From Rhizobium sp. C4 (GTDB taxonomy: Bacteria; Pseudomonadota; Alphaproteobacteria; Rhizobiales; Rhizobiaceae): a stretch of DNA of 64,000 nt. This document shows positions 54,884 through 63,575 of the stretch, in pieces. The position numbers and the translations under genes were made by a program. The stretch lies in contig NZ_JAJNCX010000002.1 in assembly GCF_021026315.1 (NCBI RefSeq), forward strand, positions 124,001 to 188,000, in the 5' to 3' direction. Below the pieces are notes generated by a model, which did not search any database, was not told where the DNA came from, and was given only the letters and a program-made list of their open reading frames with translations. Each line of letters starts with the position of its first letter. Within the stretch, counting starts at the first letter, position 1.

Positions 54884-54903
54884 ATACGTGAATGGTGACG
54901 TAA
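54884..54903. promoter_or_regulatory. ATACG...CGTAA element, AraC/permease promoter
   Basis: Inverted arms ATACG and CGTAA, matching 15 of 20 positions of the iacH element. It lies between the divergent araC and permease genes. Confidence 0.5.
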
Positions 54904-54997
54904 ATTATCAAATTCACGGCATAGATTGCAATATTGCACCGCAAAAATCTTCCCTAGATTTCTCAAATAACAAATAAACACATAAAAGGGGTTCAAC

Positions 54998-56443
54998 ATG
55001 CAAACTGGTGAGAGTCCAACTGCGTCCAGCGGTAAGCTGGCGAGCAATTCCGTCGGCATTGCCCACATCGTCTTCTTCGTCGTGGCAGCTGCAGCACCTT
55101 TGACGGCCGTCGTCGGCGCCACACCGCCGGCCTTCGCCTTCGGCAACGGGGCCGGTGTTCCCGGTGCCTTCGTGCTGGCCGGCATTCTCTATCTGATCTT
55201 TTCCGTCGGCTACACGGCCATGAGCCGCCATATCACTGGCGCCGGCGCATTCTACACCTACATCGCCAACGGCATCGGCAAGCCGGCCGGCGTTGCCGGG
55301 GCCTTCATTGCCCTTCTGACCTACAGCGCCGTCCAGATCGCCGTCTACGGCCTGATTGGCGTCTTCACCAATGGCGCGATGGCAGCCCTTGGCCTTGATC
55401 TGCCCTGGTGGGTCTGGTCCTTCGTCGTGCTGGTCATCGTCCATCTGGCAGGCCAGCGCAACATCGCCTTCTCCGGTGCGATCCTCGGCGTCTGCATGCT
55501 TGCCGAAATGCTGATCCTGCTGTTGCTCGACATCGGCATCATCCTGCATGGCGGCGGGCCGGAAGGCATGACGGCCTCGGCTTTCATGCCCTCGACCGTG
55601 TTCACCCCCGGTCTCGGTGTCTCGCTCGTCTTCGTTGTCGGCTCCTTCATCGGTTTTGAAGCAACCGCCATCTTCGGCGAGGAAGCCCATCGCCCGGAAA
55701 TCACCATTCCGCGCGCCACCTATGTCTCGGTTCTGCTGATTGCGGTCTTCTATGCCTTCTCGACCTGGGCGATCGTGCAATATTACGGCCCGTCCAAGAT
55801 CCAGGAGACGGCAAATGGCGCGCTGAACACGCTCTATTTCGATGCCGCCTCGACCGTCATCGGCCCCTGGGCAGCGCATGCGATGAACATCCTGCTGATC
55901 ACCAGCCTGTTTGCCTGCATCCTGTCCTTCCACAACACGCTGAACCGCTATTTCTTCGCGCTCGGCCGGGAAGGGCTTGCCTTCAAGGTTCTCGGTAAGG
56001 TGCATGAGATCCACGGTTCGCCGCACGTCGCCGGCATGCTGCAGTCGGGTATCGCTGCCTTCTTCCTCGCCGCTTTCGCGATCACCGGACAGGATCCCTT
56101 CGCGGTCGTCTTCTCCTACATGTCGGCGTTGGCCGTGCTCGGTATCCTTTCGGTGCAGGCGCTGGTGTCGATTGCCATCATCATGTTCTTCCGCAAGGAC
56201 AACAAGGGCTACGGCCCGTGGCGGACCACGATTGCTCCGCTGCTGGCGCTGGTCGGTCTGGCTGGTGCCATCGTCCTCGTCATCTCGAACCTCGGCCTTC
56301 TGGCCGGTGCGTCGAACATCGTTGTCGACTCCTTCCCCGTGCTCGTGGTCGTGGTCGGCGTGATCGGTGCCTTCTTCGCCCTGTCGATCAAGAAGGCGAG
56401 CCCCGAGCGCTATGCGGCGCTCGGCCGGGTCTTCGCGGACTGA
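54998..56443 (+). CDS. APC family amino acid/amine permease
   Basis: A 481-residue membrane transporter with about twelve hydrophobic segments and the APC opening (GIAHIVFFVVAAAAPLTAV; FIGFEATAIFGEEAH). First gene of an operon with an ornithine-cyclodeaminase-like gene, a RidA-like gene and a DadA-like oxidase, so an aromatic amine (tryptamine, tyramine, phenethylamine) is the likely cargo. Confidence 0.85.
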   Translation: MQTGESPTASSGKLASNSVGIAHIVFFVVAAAAPLTAVVGATPPAFAFGNGAGVPGAFVLAGILYLIFSVGYTAMSRHITGAGAFYTYIANGIGKPAGVAGAFIALLTYSAVQIAVYGLIGVFTNGAMAALGLDLPWWVWSFVVLVIVHLAGQRNIAFSGAILGVCMLAEMLILLLLDIGIILHGGGPEGMTASAFMPSTVFTPGLGVSLVFVVGSFIGFEATAIFGEEAHRPEITIPRATYVSVLLIAVFYAFSTWAIVQYYGPSKIQETANGALNTLYFDAASTVIGPWAAHAMNILLITSLFACILSFHNTLNRYFFALGREGLAFKVLGKVHEIHGSPHVAGMLQSGIAAFFLAAFAITGQDPFAVVFSYMSALAVLGILSVQALVSIAIIMFFRKDNKGYGPWRTTIAPLLALVGLAGAIVLVISNLGLLAGASNIVVDSFPVLVVVVGVIGAFFALSIKKASPERYAALGRVFAD

Positions 56444-56578
56444 AACAGATCGGGCATGGCGAAAGCCATGCCCGCCACCCCTCCGGAACAAAGCCATCAA
56501 CACGACCAGACTGACCCGCGGCGCATGCGCCGGACACGGGCAGACCGGCGAAGCCTTATCCAAGCGAGAGCAAGAACC

Positions 56579-57718
56579 ATGACCGAGAACACCAAGATCG
56601 ATTTCATCTATCTCTCCGAGCAGGACATGATCCGCGCCGGCGTCACCGAAATGCCGGCCTGCGTCGATGCCATGGAGGAAATGTTCGGCCTGCTCTATCA
56701 CGGCGACTACCGCATGGCCGGCCCGAACAGCGACAGCCACGGTGCTGCGATCAGCTTCCCGGAAAATTCGCCCTTCCCGGACATGCCGAAGCCGACGGCC
56801 GACCGTCGCTTCATGGCCATGCCCGCCTATCTCGGCGGCCGGTTCCGCACCGCCGGCATGAAATGGTATGGCTCCAATATCGAGAACCGCGAAAAGGGCC
56901 TGCCGCGCTCGATCCTGATGTTCTGCCTCAATGACGCCGATACCGGCGCGCCGCTGGCCTTCATGTCGGCAAACCTCCTGTCAGCCTATCGCACGGGTGC
57001 GATCCCGGGCGTCGGCGCACGCCATCTGGCGCGCAAGGATTCCCGCGTCGTCGGCGTGCTCGGACCGGGCGTCATGGCCAAGACCACGCTTGCCGCCTTC
57101 ATCGCGGCCTGCCCGAATATTGATACGGTGAAGGTCAAGGGTCGCGGCCAGAAGAGCCTCGACAGTTTCCTCTCCTGGCTCAAGGAAACCTATCCGCAGG
57201 TCACGAAGGTCGAACTCGTCGATACGATCGAGGACGTGGTGCGCAATTCGGATCTCGTCACCTATTGCAATTCCGGCGCGGTCGGCGATCCGTCCACCTA
57301 TCCGATGGTGAAGCGCGAATGGGTCAGCCCCGGCACGTTCCTCGCCATGCCGGCGCTGTGTAATATCGATGAGGGCATGGAAAGCCCGGATGTCCGCAAG
57401 GTCGTCGACAATACAGGCCTCTACGACGCCTGGTTTCATGAACTGCCGAAGCCCGCGCATGTGCATGTTCCGATCATTGGCGTGAAATTCATGGACATGA
57501 TCGAAGAAGGCAGGATGAGCCGCGATCAGCTCGAGGATATCGGCAAGATCGTTGCCGGCGATGCGCCCGGCCGCAAGAACGATGACGAGATCATCATCAT
57601 GTCGGTCGGCGGCATGCCGGTGGAAGACGTTGCCTGGGGCACGATCGTCTACCGCAACGCCATCGAGCGCGGCATCGGCGTCAAGCTCAACCTCTGGGAC
57701 GTTCCCGTTCTGCGCTGA
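56579..57718 (+). CDS. ornithine cyclodeaminase/mu-crystallin family protein (tyramine oxidase subunit B-like)
   Basis: A 379-residue mu-crystallin fold protein with an NAD-binding core (VVGVLGPGVMAKTTLAAF) and the SAYRTGAIPGVGARHLA block. Proteins of this type next to a DadA-like oxidase are often named tyramine oxidase subunit B. It may reduce or hydrolyse the imine or help the oxidase. The ATG at 56579 is chosen over an upstream frame at 56456. Confidence 0.8.
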   Translation: MTENTKIDFIYLSEQDMIRAGVTEMPACVDAMEEMFGLLYHGDYRMAGPNSDSHGAAISFPENSPFPDMPKPTADRRFMAMPAYLGGRFRTAGMKWYGSNIENREKGLPRSILMFCLNDADTGAPLAFMSANLLSAYRTGAIPGVGARHLARKDSRVVGVLGPGVMAKTTLAAFIAACPNIDTVKVKGRGQKSLDSFLSWLKETYPQVTKVELVDTIEDVVRNSDLVTYCNSGAVGDPSTYPMVKREWVSPGTFLAMPALCNIDEGMESPDVRKVVDNTGLYDAWFHELPKPAHVHVPIIGVKFMDMIEEGRMSRDQLEDIGKIVAGDAPGRKNDDEIIIMSVGGMPVEDVAWGTIVYRNAIERGIGVKLNLWDVPVLR

Positions 57719-57794
57719 CCTCCAGCGCCAACTTGGCCGGGTGGCCTCGTGCTGCCCGGCCTCTCTTTCTTTCCGCATCAAGCAAGGAGTGATC

Positions 57795-58217
57795 ATGACC
57801 AAGGTCGTGAAGATCAAGACCGGTTCGAAATTCGAGGACCATGGCAGCTATTCCCGCCTTGTCTCCGTCGACAACTGGATTTTCGTGTCGAACACCGCAG
57901 GGCGTAACCCCGACACGAAAGAAATCCCCGAGGATGTCGGTGCGCAGACGCGGCAGGTCTTTGCCAATATCGAACGGGCGCTTGCCGCCGTCGGGTCGAG
58001 CCTTGCCGATGTCGTCATGTCCCGCGTCTTCATTCAGGAGCCGAAGGACACCGAGACCGTCATGACCATTGTCGGCGAGACGTTCCGGGGTGTCGATCCG
58101 GCCTCGACCGTCACCTGCCCGCCGCTCGGCTCGACCGTCTACAAGGTCGAGATCGAAGTGACCGCCTATCGCGGTGCGGCAACCGCAGACATCGAAAAGC
58201 GCACCATTTCCCTCTGA
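57795..58217 (+). CDS. RidA/YjgF family protein with Ser in place of the substrate-binding Arg
   Basis: A 140-residue RidA-fold protein. RidA enzymes speed hydrolysis of imine or enamine intermediates. The arginine that holds the substrate carboxylate (Arg105 of E. coli RidA) aligns with Ser104 here: counting back 15 residues from the conserved VEIE glutamate falls on the S of DPASTV. Loss of that Arg would suit an imine without a carboxylate, as an amine oxidase makes. The start has GGAG six bases upstream. Confidence 0.85.
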   Translation: MTKVVKIKTGSKFEDHGSYSRLVSVDNWIFVSNTAGRNPDTKEIPEDVGAQTRQVFANIERALAAVGSSLADVVMSRVFIQEPKDTETVMTIVGETFRGVDPASTVTCPPLGSTVYKVEIEVTAYRGAATADIEKRTISL

Positions 58218-58262
58218 CGACGGGCCTTGCCCGTTTCTCAACCCTTACCCAAGGACACTGCC

Positions 58263-59558
58263 ATGGCTCCCGCAACTTCACCCGTTCAGACCTCCACCGA
58301 ACTTCCCAAGGAGACGACCGTCGTCGTCATCGGCGCGGGGATCGTCGGATTGACGGCGGCGCTGACGCTGGCGGAGCGTGGCATTCCGGTCGTCGTTCTG
58401 GAAAAGGGCAGGGTGGCGGCCGAGCAGTCGTCGCGCAATCTCGGCTGGTGCCGCAAGATGGGCCGCTCCGCCCCCGATGTGCCGATGGCGGTCGCCGCCG
58501 ACCAGCTTTGGGCGGAGATGCCGCAGCGCGTCGGCGTCGATGTCGGCTATCGTCAGGCCGGCATCATGTATCTCGCCCGCACCGAAGCCGAGATGGAAAT
58601 GCATCGTGGCTGGATGAAATCGGTGAGCGACCTTTCGCTGGATTCGAAGCTGCTCAGCGCCGGCGAAATCGACGGACTTGTGCCGGACGGCAAGGGCCAA
58701 TGGGCCGGCGGCATTTTCACCGCCTCGGATGGCCGTGCCGAGCCGACGCTGGCGCCGAGCGCCATTGCCAATGCCGCTGCCCGTCTCGGCGTGCCGATCA
58801 TCGAGAACTGCGCGGTCCGCACCCTGTCGCGCTCCGGCGGCCGGGTGACGGGCGTCGTCACCGAGCGTGGCGAGATTCGCTGCAGCGAAGTTCTGCTCGC
58901 TGCCGGCCTCTGGTCGCGCAAGTTCCTCGCCAATCTCGGCATATCGCTGCCGACGCTGCCTTTGGTCTCCTCCGTCATGCGCACCGCGCCGATGGATGGC
59001 CCGACGGAGATTGCCGTCGGCGGCCCGGATTTCTCCTTCCGCAAGCGACAGGATGGCGGCTACACGGTCACGCAGCGCGGGGCGCTCGGCGCGCCGCTGA
59101 TGCTCGACCATCTGCTGATCGGCATGCGTTATCTGCATATGCTGCGCCAACAGCGCAGCCTTCTGCGCATCAGCCTTGGCAAGGACTTCCTCGACGATAT
59201 CAAGATGCCGCGTCGCTGGGGCCCGAAGAGTGTTTCCCCCTTCGAGCGCATCCGCACCATGGACCCGCCGGCCGACGAAGGGATCAATGCGGAAGCGATC
59301 CGCAATCTCGTCGCCGCCTGGCCGGCCTTCAAGGACATGGTGGTGCAGGAAGTCTGGGCCGGCATGATGGATATCACGCCGGATTCGCTGCCCGCGATCG
59401 GCCGCATCGACAGCATTCCGGGCTTCACCATCGCCACCGGCTTTTCGGGCCACGGCTTCGGCACCGGCCCTGCCGCCGGTCAGCTTGCCGCTGATCTGGT
59501 GACGAACGCGCCGCCGATTGTCGATCCGAGGCCTTACAAGCTGGAACGTTTCGGTTGA
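58263..59558 (+). CDS. FAD-dependent amine oxidoreductase (DadA-like, tyramine oxidase subunit A-like)
   Basis: A 431-residue DAO-family flavoprotein with the FAD loop VVVIGAGIVGLTAALTLAERG, SSRNLGWCRKMGR and the late GFSGHGFGTGPAAG. It would oxidise an aromatic amine (tryptamine or tyramine) to the imine, which the RidA-like protein hydrolyses to the aldehyde. Fourth gene of the permease operon; the ATG at 58263 is 45 bases after the RidA stop. Confidence 0.82.
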   Translation: MAPATSPVQTSTELPKETTVVVIGAGIVGLTAALTLAERGIPVVVLEKGRVAAEQSSRNLGWCRKMGRSAPDVPMAVAADQLWAEMPQRVGVDVGYRQAGIMYLARTEAEMEMHRGWMKSVSDLSLDSKLLSAGEIDGLVPDGKGQWAGGIFTASDGRAEPTLAPSAIANAAARLGVPIIENCAVRTLSRSGGRVTGVVTERGEIRCSEVLLAAGLWSRKFLANLGISLPTLPLVSSVMRTAPMDGPTEIAVGGPDFSFRKRQDGGYTVTQRGALGAPLMLDHLLIGMRYLHMLRQQRSLLRISLGKDFLDDIKMPRRWGPKSVSPFERIRTMDPPADEGINAEAIRNLVAAWPAFKDMVVQEVWAGMMDITPDSLPAIGRIDSIPGFTIATGFSGHGFGTGPAAGQLAADLVTNAPPIVDPRPYKLERFG

Positions 59559-59597
59559 CGGATAGGGAGGTCCCGCCAATACCAGCGGGTCATCCCG

Positions 59598-60491
59598 TCA
59601 GAGCGGGTCCTCGCCATCCATGTCCGCGATCAATTGCTTGATGAGGTCGATATGTGGGGAGCGATCGCTCATCCGATGGCTGAGGATAACGGGCGACGTG
59701 GCGCGCTCCTCCGCGATGAGACGACAATGGACGTCGGCACGCATCTGTCTGGCAGAAGCCGGGATGATGCAGATGCCGGCATCGGCGGCCACGAGCCCCA
59801 GCGCGGTCTGGATTTCGCGCACTTCCTGCACCTCCGACAGGCGCACATCTTCGCTTTGCAGGAGGTTGAGAACCTGGTCAGCGTAGCTCGGGCGCGGTTC
59901 CTTGGGGTAGACGATGAGCCTTTGCCCCGCCAGCTCCTTCATCGAAATCGGACCTGTCTCCTGCGCAAGCGGCGTTCCCTTTGGAGTCGCGACGACAAGG
60001 CGTTCCTCGCGCACGACCGTCGAGGCAATGTTCGGATCATTGTGGCGAAGACGGCCAAAGCCGATATCGATGCGACCTTCCTTCAGCGCCGGGATCTGTT
60101 GAACGGAAATCATGTCCAGAAGCTGGATGTCGAGTTCCGGCGCATGCTGGCGCAACCGTCTCAGCAGCGAAGGCAATCCGCCATAGAGTGTCGATCCGAC
60201 AAAGCCGATGGAAAAGACGCTGTTCTGGTTGAGGCCGACGCGCCGCGTCGCCGCTCGCACCTGGTCGACGCGGCCGAGAATCTGCAGGGCCTGCTCGTAG
60301 AAGAGGCGACCCGCCTCGGTGAGCTTCACGGGACGGCTCTTGCGGATGATGAGCTCGACGCCGAGATCTTCCTCCAGAAGCTGGATCTGCCTGCTGAGCG
60401 GCGGCTGCGCCATGTTGAGCACTTCCGCCGCGCGGGTGAAGTTCCGCTCGCGTGCGACCGCGACGAAATAGCGAAACTGGCGAAGATCCAT
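59598..60491 (-). CDS. catR: LysR family regulator of the catechol genes (CatR-like)
   Basis: A 297-residue LysR regulator with the CatR/BenM-type opening MDLRQFRYFVAVARERNFTRAAEVLNMAQPP and a substrate-binding domain. It diverges from catB across 168 bases, the classical arrangement in which muconate activates catBC. The ATG at 60491 follows GAGGAGG. Confidence 0.87.
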   Translation of the reverse strand: MDLRQFRYFVAVARERNFTRAAEVLNMAQPPLSRQIQLLEEDLGVELIIRKSRPVKLTEAGRLFYEQALQILGRVDQVRAATRRVGLNQNSVFSIGFVGSTLYGGLPSLLRRLRQHAPELDIQLLDMISVQQIPALKEGRIDIGFGRLRHNDPNIASTVVREERLVVATPKGTPLAQETGPISMKELAGQRLIVYPKEPRPSYADQVLNLLQSEDVRLSEVQEVREIQTALGLVAADAGICIIPASARQMRADVHCRLIAEERATSPVILSHRMSDRSPHIDLIKQLIADMDGEDPL

Positions 60492-60574
60492 CGTGTTTAC
60501 GCCTCCTCTGAAACTCGCCCCAAGCCAACTCCCGCGATATGCTGTGGCGCAACGCCCCGGAATTTTTGTCAATT

Positions 60575-60603
60575 CGTACCAACACTATATCATTTCGGTA
60601 TGG
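60575..60603. promoter_or_regulatory. probable CatR-type binding region upstream of catB
   Basis: An AT-rich interrupted repeat: GTACCAAC at 60578-60585 and the facing CGGTA at 60597-60601. It lies in the catR-catB gap, where CatR proteins bind. The exact box is uncertain. Confidence 0.35.
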
Positions 60604-60659
60604 TTGTAGACGCAAATAATCTTGGACGAAGGTGGCGTCTGCAGCGCAATCTTCCGCAC

Positions 60660-61841
60660 ATGAACACAGCCGTTGCATCACCCGTTGCCGCATTGAGCGC
60701 CGCGCCCCTCGTGGAGCGGATCGAGACCATGCTTGTCGATCTGCCGACCATTCGCCCGCACAGGCTGTCGGTGGCGACGATGAACGGCCAGACGCTCATG
60801 CTGGTCCGCATTATCTGCAACGACGGTATTGTCGGCATCGGCGAGGGCACGACCATCGGGGGGCTCGCCTATGGCGGCGAGAGCCCGGAAAGCATGAAGG
60901 TTGCCATCGATACGCATTTTGCTCCGACGATGATCGGGCAGGATGCGACGCGCATTCAGGCGCTGATGGCGCGGGTCGGCAAGATGGTCAAGGAAAACCG
61001 TTTCGCCAAGAGCGCCATCGAAACCGCACTTCTCGACGCCCATGGCAAACGCGTGGGCCTGCCTGTCAGCGAATTGCTCGGCGGGCGCCGTCGCGACCGG
61101 CTGCCGGTCGCCTGGACGCTGGCCTCGGGCGATACGGCGCGCGACATCGATGAGGCCGAAAACATGCTCGATCTGCGTCGCCACAATATCTTCAAGCTGA
61201 AGATTGGCGCCAAGAGCCAGAAGGAAGACATCGCCCATGTCGCCGCCATCAAGCGGGAGCTGGGCGAGCGGGCGGCAGTCCGCGTCGACGTCAACATGGC
61301 CTGGAGCGAGACGCAGGCCGTCTATGGCATGGCGGCGCTGGCCGATGCGGGTTGCGAACTGGTCGAACAGCCGGTTGCCTCGGCCGCAGCCCTTGCCCGG
61401 CTGATGCGTCGTTTCCCCGTGGCGCTGATGGCGGACGAGTCCCTGAGCGGACCGCAATCGGCTTTCGAACTGGCGCGCGTGCATGGAGCGGATGTCTTCG
61501 CCGTGAAGATCGAGCAGAGCGGCGGCCTCTACAATGCCCAGCGCGTGGCGGCGATTGCGGATGCGGCGGGCATCGAACTCTATGGCGGCACGATGCTCGA
61601 AGCGGCGGTGAGCACGGTCGCCTCGGCACAGGTGTTTTCCACCTTCGCCAATCTGCAATGGGGCACGGAACTCTTCGGTCCGCTGCTTCTCACCGAAGAA
61701 ATTCTGGCGACGCCGCTGGATTACAGCGATTTCGGCCTGACGGTTCCGACCGGTCCGGGGCTCGGGATCACACTGGATGAGGATCGCGTCGCCTTCTTCG
61801 CCCGCAACGCATCGCGCAAGTCCATTCACGTCGCGCTTTAG
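60660..61841 (+). CDS. catB: muconate cycloisomerase
   Basis: A 393-residue enolase-superfamily enzyme. Lactonises cis,cis-muconate to muconolactone. The catalytic lysine pair is in FKLKIGAK and metal acids follow in RVDVNMAW, ELVEQPV and LMADESLS. I use the ATG at 60660, which starts the family N-terminus; an in-frame ATG at 60600 adds 20 residues. The gene heads catBCA. Confidence 0.9.
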   Translation: MNTAVASPVAALSAAPLVERIETMLVDLPTIRPHRLSVATMNGQTLMLVRIICNDGIVGIGEGTTIGGLAYGGESPESMKVAIDTHFAPTMIGQDATRIQALMARVGKMVKENRFAKSAIETALLDAHGKRVGLPVSELLGGRRRDRLPVAWTLASGDTARDIDEAENMLDLRRHNIFKLKIGAKSQKEDIAHVAAIKRELGERAAVRVDVNMAWSETQAVYGMAALADAGCELVEQPVASAAALARLMRRFPVALMADESLSGPQSAFELARVHGADVFAVKIEQSGGLYNAQRVAAIADAAGIELYGGTMLEAAVSTVASAQVFSTFANLQWGTELFGPLLLTEEILATPLDYSDFGLTVPTGPGLGITLDEDRVAFFARNASRKSIHVAL

Positions 61842-61852
61842 GGAGAGCCGAA

Positions 61853-62143
61853 ATGCTGTTTCATGTCCGCATGGACGTCAACATTCCGCATGATCTGCCG
61901 AAGGCGGACGCCGCGGAGATCATTGCCAGGGAGAAGGCCTATTCGCAGGCGCTCCAGCAGAGTGGCAAGTGGCGCCATATCTGGCGCATCGCCGGCGAAT
62001 ACGCGAATTACAGCATTTTCGACGTGAGGGACAATGCGGAGTTGCACGAGGTGCTTTCGGGCCTGCCGCTGTTTCCGTTCATGAAAATCGAGGTGAAGCC
62101 GCTGCTGCGGCACCCTTCCTCGATCCGCGAGGACGATGCCTGA
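61853..62143 (+). CDS. catC: muconolactone delta-isomerase
   Basis: A 96-residue protein, the usual size of CatC, with LFHVRMDVNIPHDLP, the EKAYSQALQQSGKWRHIWRI core and the SIFDV strand. It moves the double bond of muconolactone to give the enol-lactone. It starts 11 bases after catB. Confidence 0.92.
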   Translation: MLFHVRMDVNIPHDLPKADAAEIIAREKAYSQALQQSGKWRHIWRIAGEYANYSIFDVRDNAELHEVLSGLPLFPFMKIEVKPLLRHPSSIREDDA

Positions 62144-62205
62144 CATCAGCGCCGCCGGGAGGCAGCGCATCCAAGTTTCAAGATAACCCATGTGGAGGAA
62201 GCACA

Positions 62206-63144
62206 ATGACCGTAAAAATCTTCAACCGGCCCGATATCCAGGACTTCCTGAAGACGCTGAGCGGCTTCGACCAGAGCGGCGGCAATCCGCGCGTCAAGGA
62301 AATCACCCACCGCATCGTCTCCGACCTTTTCAAGGCCATCGACGACCTGAACATCACGCCGGACGAATACTGGGCCGGCATTGCCTGGCTCAACGAAATC
62401 GGCGCGGCCGGGCAGGCGGGCCTCATCTCGCCCGGCCTTGGCATCGACCATTTCCTCGACGAGCGGCTTGACGCGATCGACGCCGAACTCGGCATCGAGA
62501 ACCCGACGCCGCGCACCATCGAAGGTCCGCTTTATGTCGCCGGCGCTCCCGTTTCGACCGGGTTTGCCCGTCTCGATGACGGCGCTGACGAAAACGGCCA
62601 CACGCTGATCATGCATGGCACGGTCTATGGTGCCGATGGCAAGCCGATGCCGGGTGCGAAGGTCGAGGTCTGGCACTGTGACACGCGCGGCTTCTATTCG
62701 CATTTCGACCCGACCGGCAAACAGGCGCCGTTCAACATGCGCCGCACGATCATTGCCGACGACAAGGGTGGCTACAAGTTCCAGAGCATCCTGCCGAGCG
62801 GCTACGGCGTGCCCCCGGGCAGCCCGACCGAACAGCTGCTGTCGGCGCTTGGCCGCCACGGCCAGCGCCCGGCGCATATCCACTTCTTCATCAGCGCAGA
62901 CGGTCACCGCAAGCTGACGACGCAGATCAACATCGAAGGCGATCCGCTCATCAATGACGACTTCGCCTATGCGACCCGCGATGGTCTGGTGCCTTCGGTG
63001 ATCGAACGGACGGATGAAGCCAGCATCCATGCCAACAACCTGAACGGCCCGTTTGCCGAGATCGTCTTCGACATCCGCCTGACGGCGCTGATCGACGGCG
63101 TCGACAATCAGGTCAACGAGCTGCGCAAGCGCGCCGCCGCCTGA
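62206..63144 (+). CDS. catA: catechol 1,2-dioxygenase
   Basis: A 312-residue intradiol dioxygenase. The iron ligands are Tyr164 (GFYSHFD), Tyr200 (SGYGVPP), His224 and His226 (PAHIHFF), matching the numbering of Acinetobacter CatA. It opens catechol to cis,cis-muconate. The start has TGGAGGA upstream. It receives catechol from the iac Rieske step. Confidence 0.93.
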   Translation: MTVKIFNRPDIQDFLKTLSGFDQSGGNPRVKEITHRIVSDLFKAIDDLNITPDEYWAGIAWLNEIGAAGQAGLISPGLGIDHFLDERLDAIDAELGIENPTPRTIEGPLYVAGAPVSTGFARLDDGADENGHTLIMHGTVYGADGKPMPGAKVEVWHCDTRGFYSHFDPTGKQAPFNMRRTIIADDKGGYKFQSILPSGYGVPPGSPTEQLLSALGRHGQRPAHIHFFISADGHRKLTTQINIEGDPLINDDFAYATRDGLVPSVIERTDEASIHANNLNGPFAEIVFDIRLTALIDGVDNQVNELRKRAAA

Positions 63145-63575
63145 CACCGCTGCGTTCCCTTCATGCCTCGGCGTGAAGGGTGCCCGATCAACAAGAAGCG
63201 CAACCGGGGACCCTGCAAGGCGTTGGGTCTTCGGTTGCGCAAATTGACTCCAGGACACCGGGTCAAGGCCCAGCTCCCGAGGAGTGACCTGCTGCGATCC
63301 GAACGAAATAGGTCGTAGAAACGGACTTCGGTCCCGACTGGCTAGTCACAGGTGGGGACTGCGGCTCTGCCGCTTTGACCTGACATTGCCGCATGCCTGC
63401 CGCCATGCCGGAAGGCGTCAGAAAACACGTCCTCGTTTTTTGCCGGCCGCCTGTCTCCATCCTTTTTTCTTCCTGTTAGGACCTGTCACAGTCGAGTGAA
63501 GGCGGGGCGACCTTATCGGTGCGCTGGCTGCAGCAGTTGGCTGCACAGATCAAAACAAGGAATTCAGGAGTTCAC
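63145..63575. other. 431-base intergenic region, catA to thiolase
   Basis: An inverted repeat at 63198-63206 and 63232-63240 (GCGCAACCG/CGGTTGCGC, 25-base loop) may end catA transcription. From 63263 to 63460 a minus-strand frame of 65 codons is open but has no family features. I see no intact gene. Confidence 0.5.
63198..63240 (+). terminator. possible catA terminator/inverted repeat
   Basis: Nine-base perfect arms (GCGCAACCG and CGGTTGCGC) with a 25-base loop and AAATT after it. Weak as an intrinsic terminator; the repeat itself is clear. Confidence 0.35.

Noticed and set aside
54914-56740. 608-codon minus-strand frame opposite the permease
   Set aside because: Highly charged antisense composition; the plus strand is a clear APC permease.
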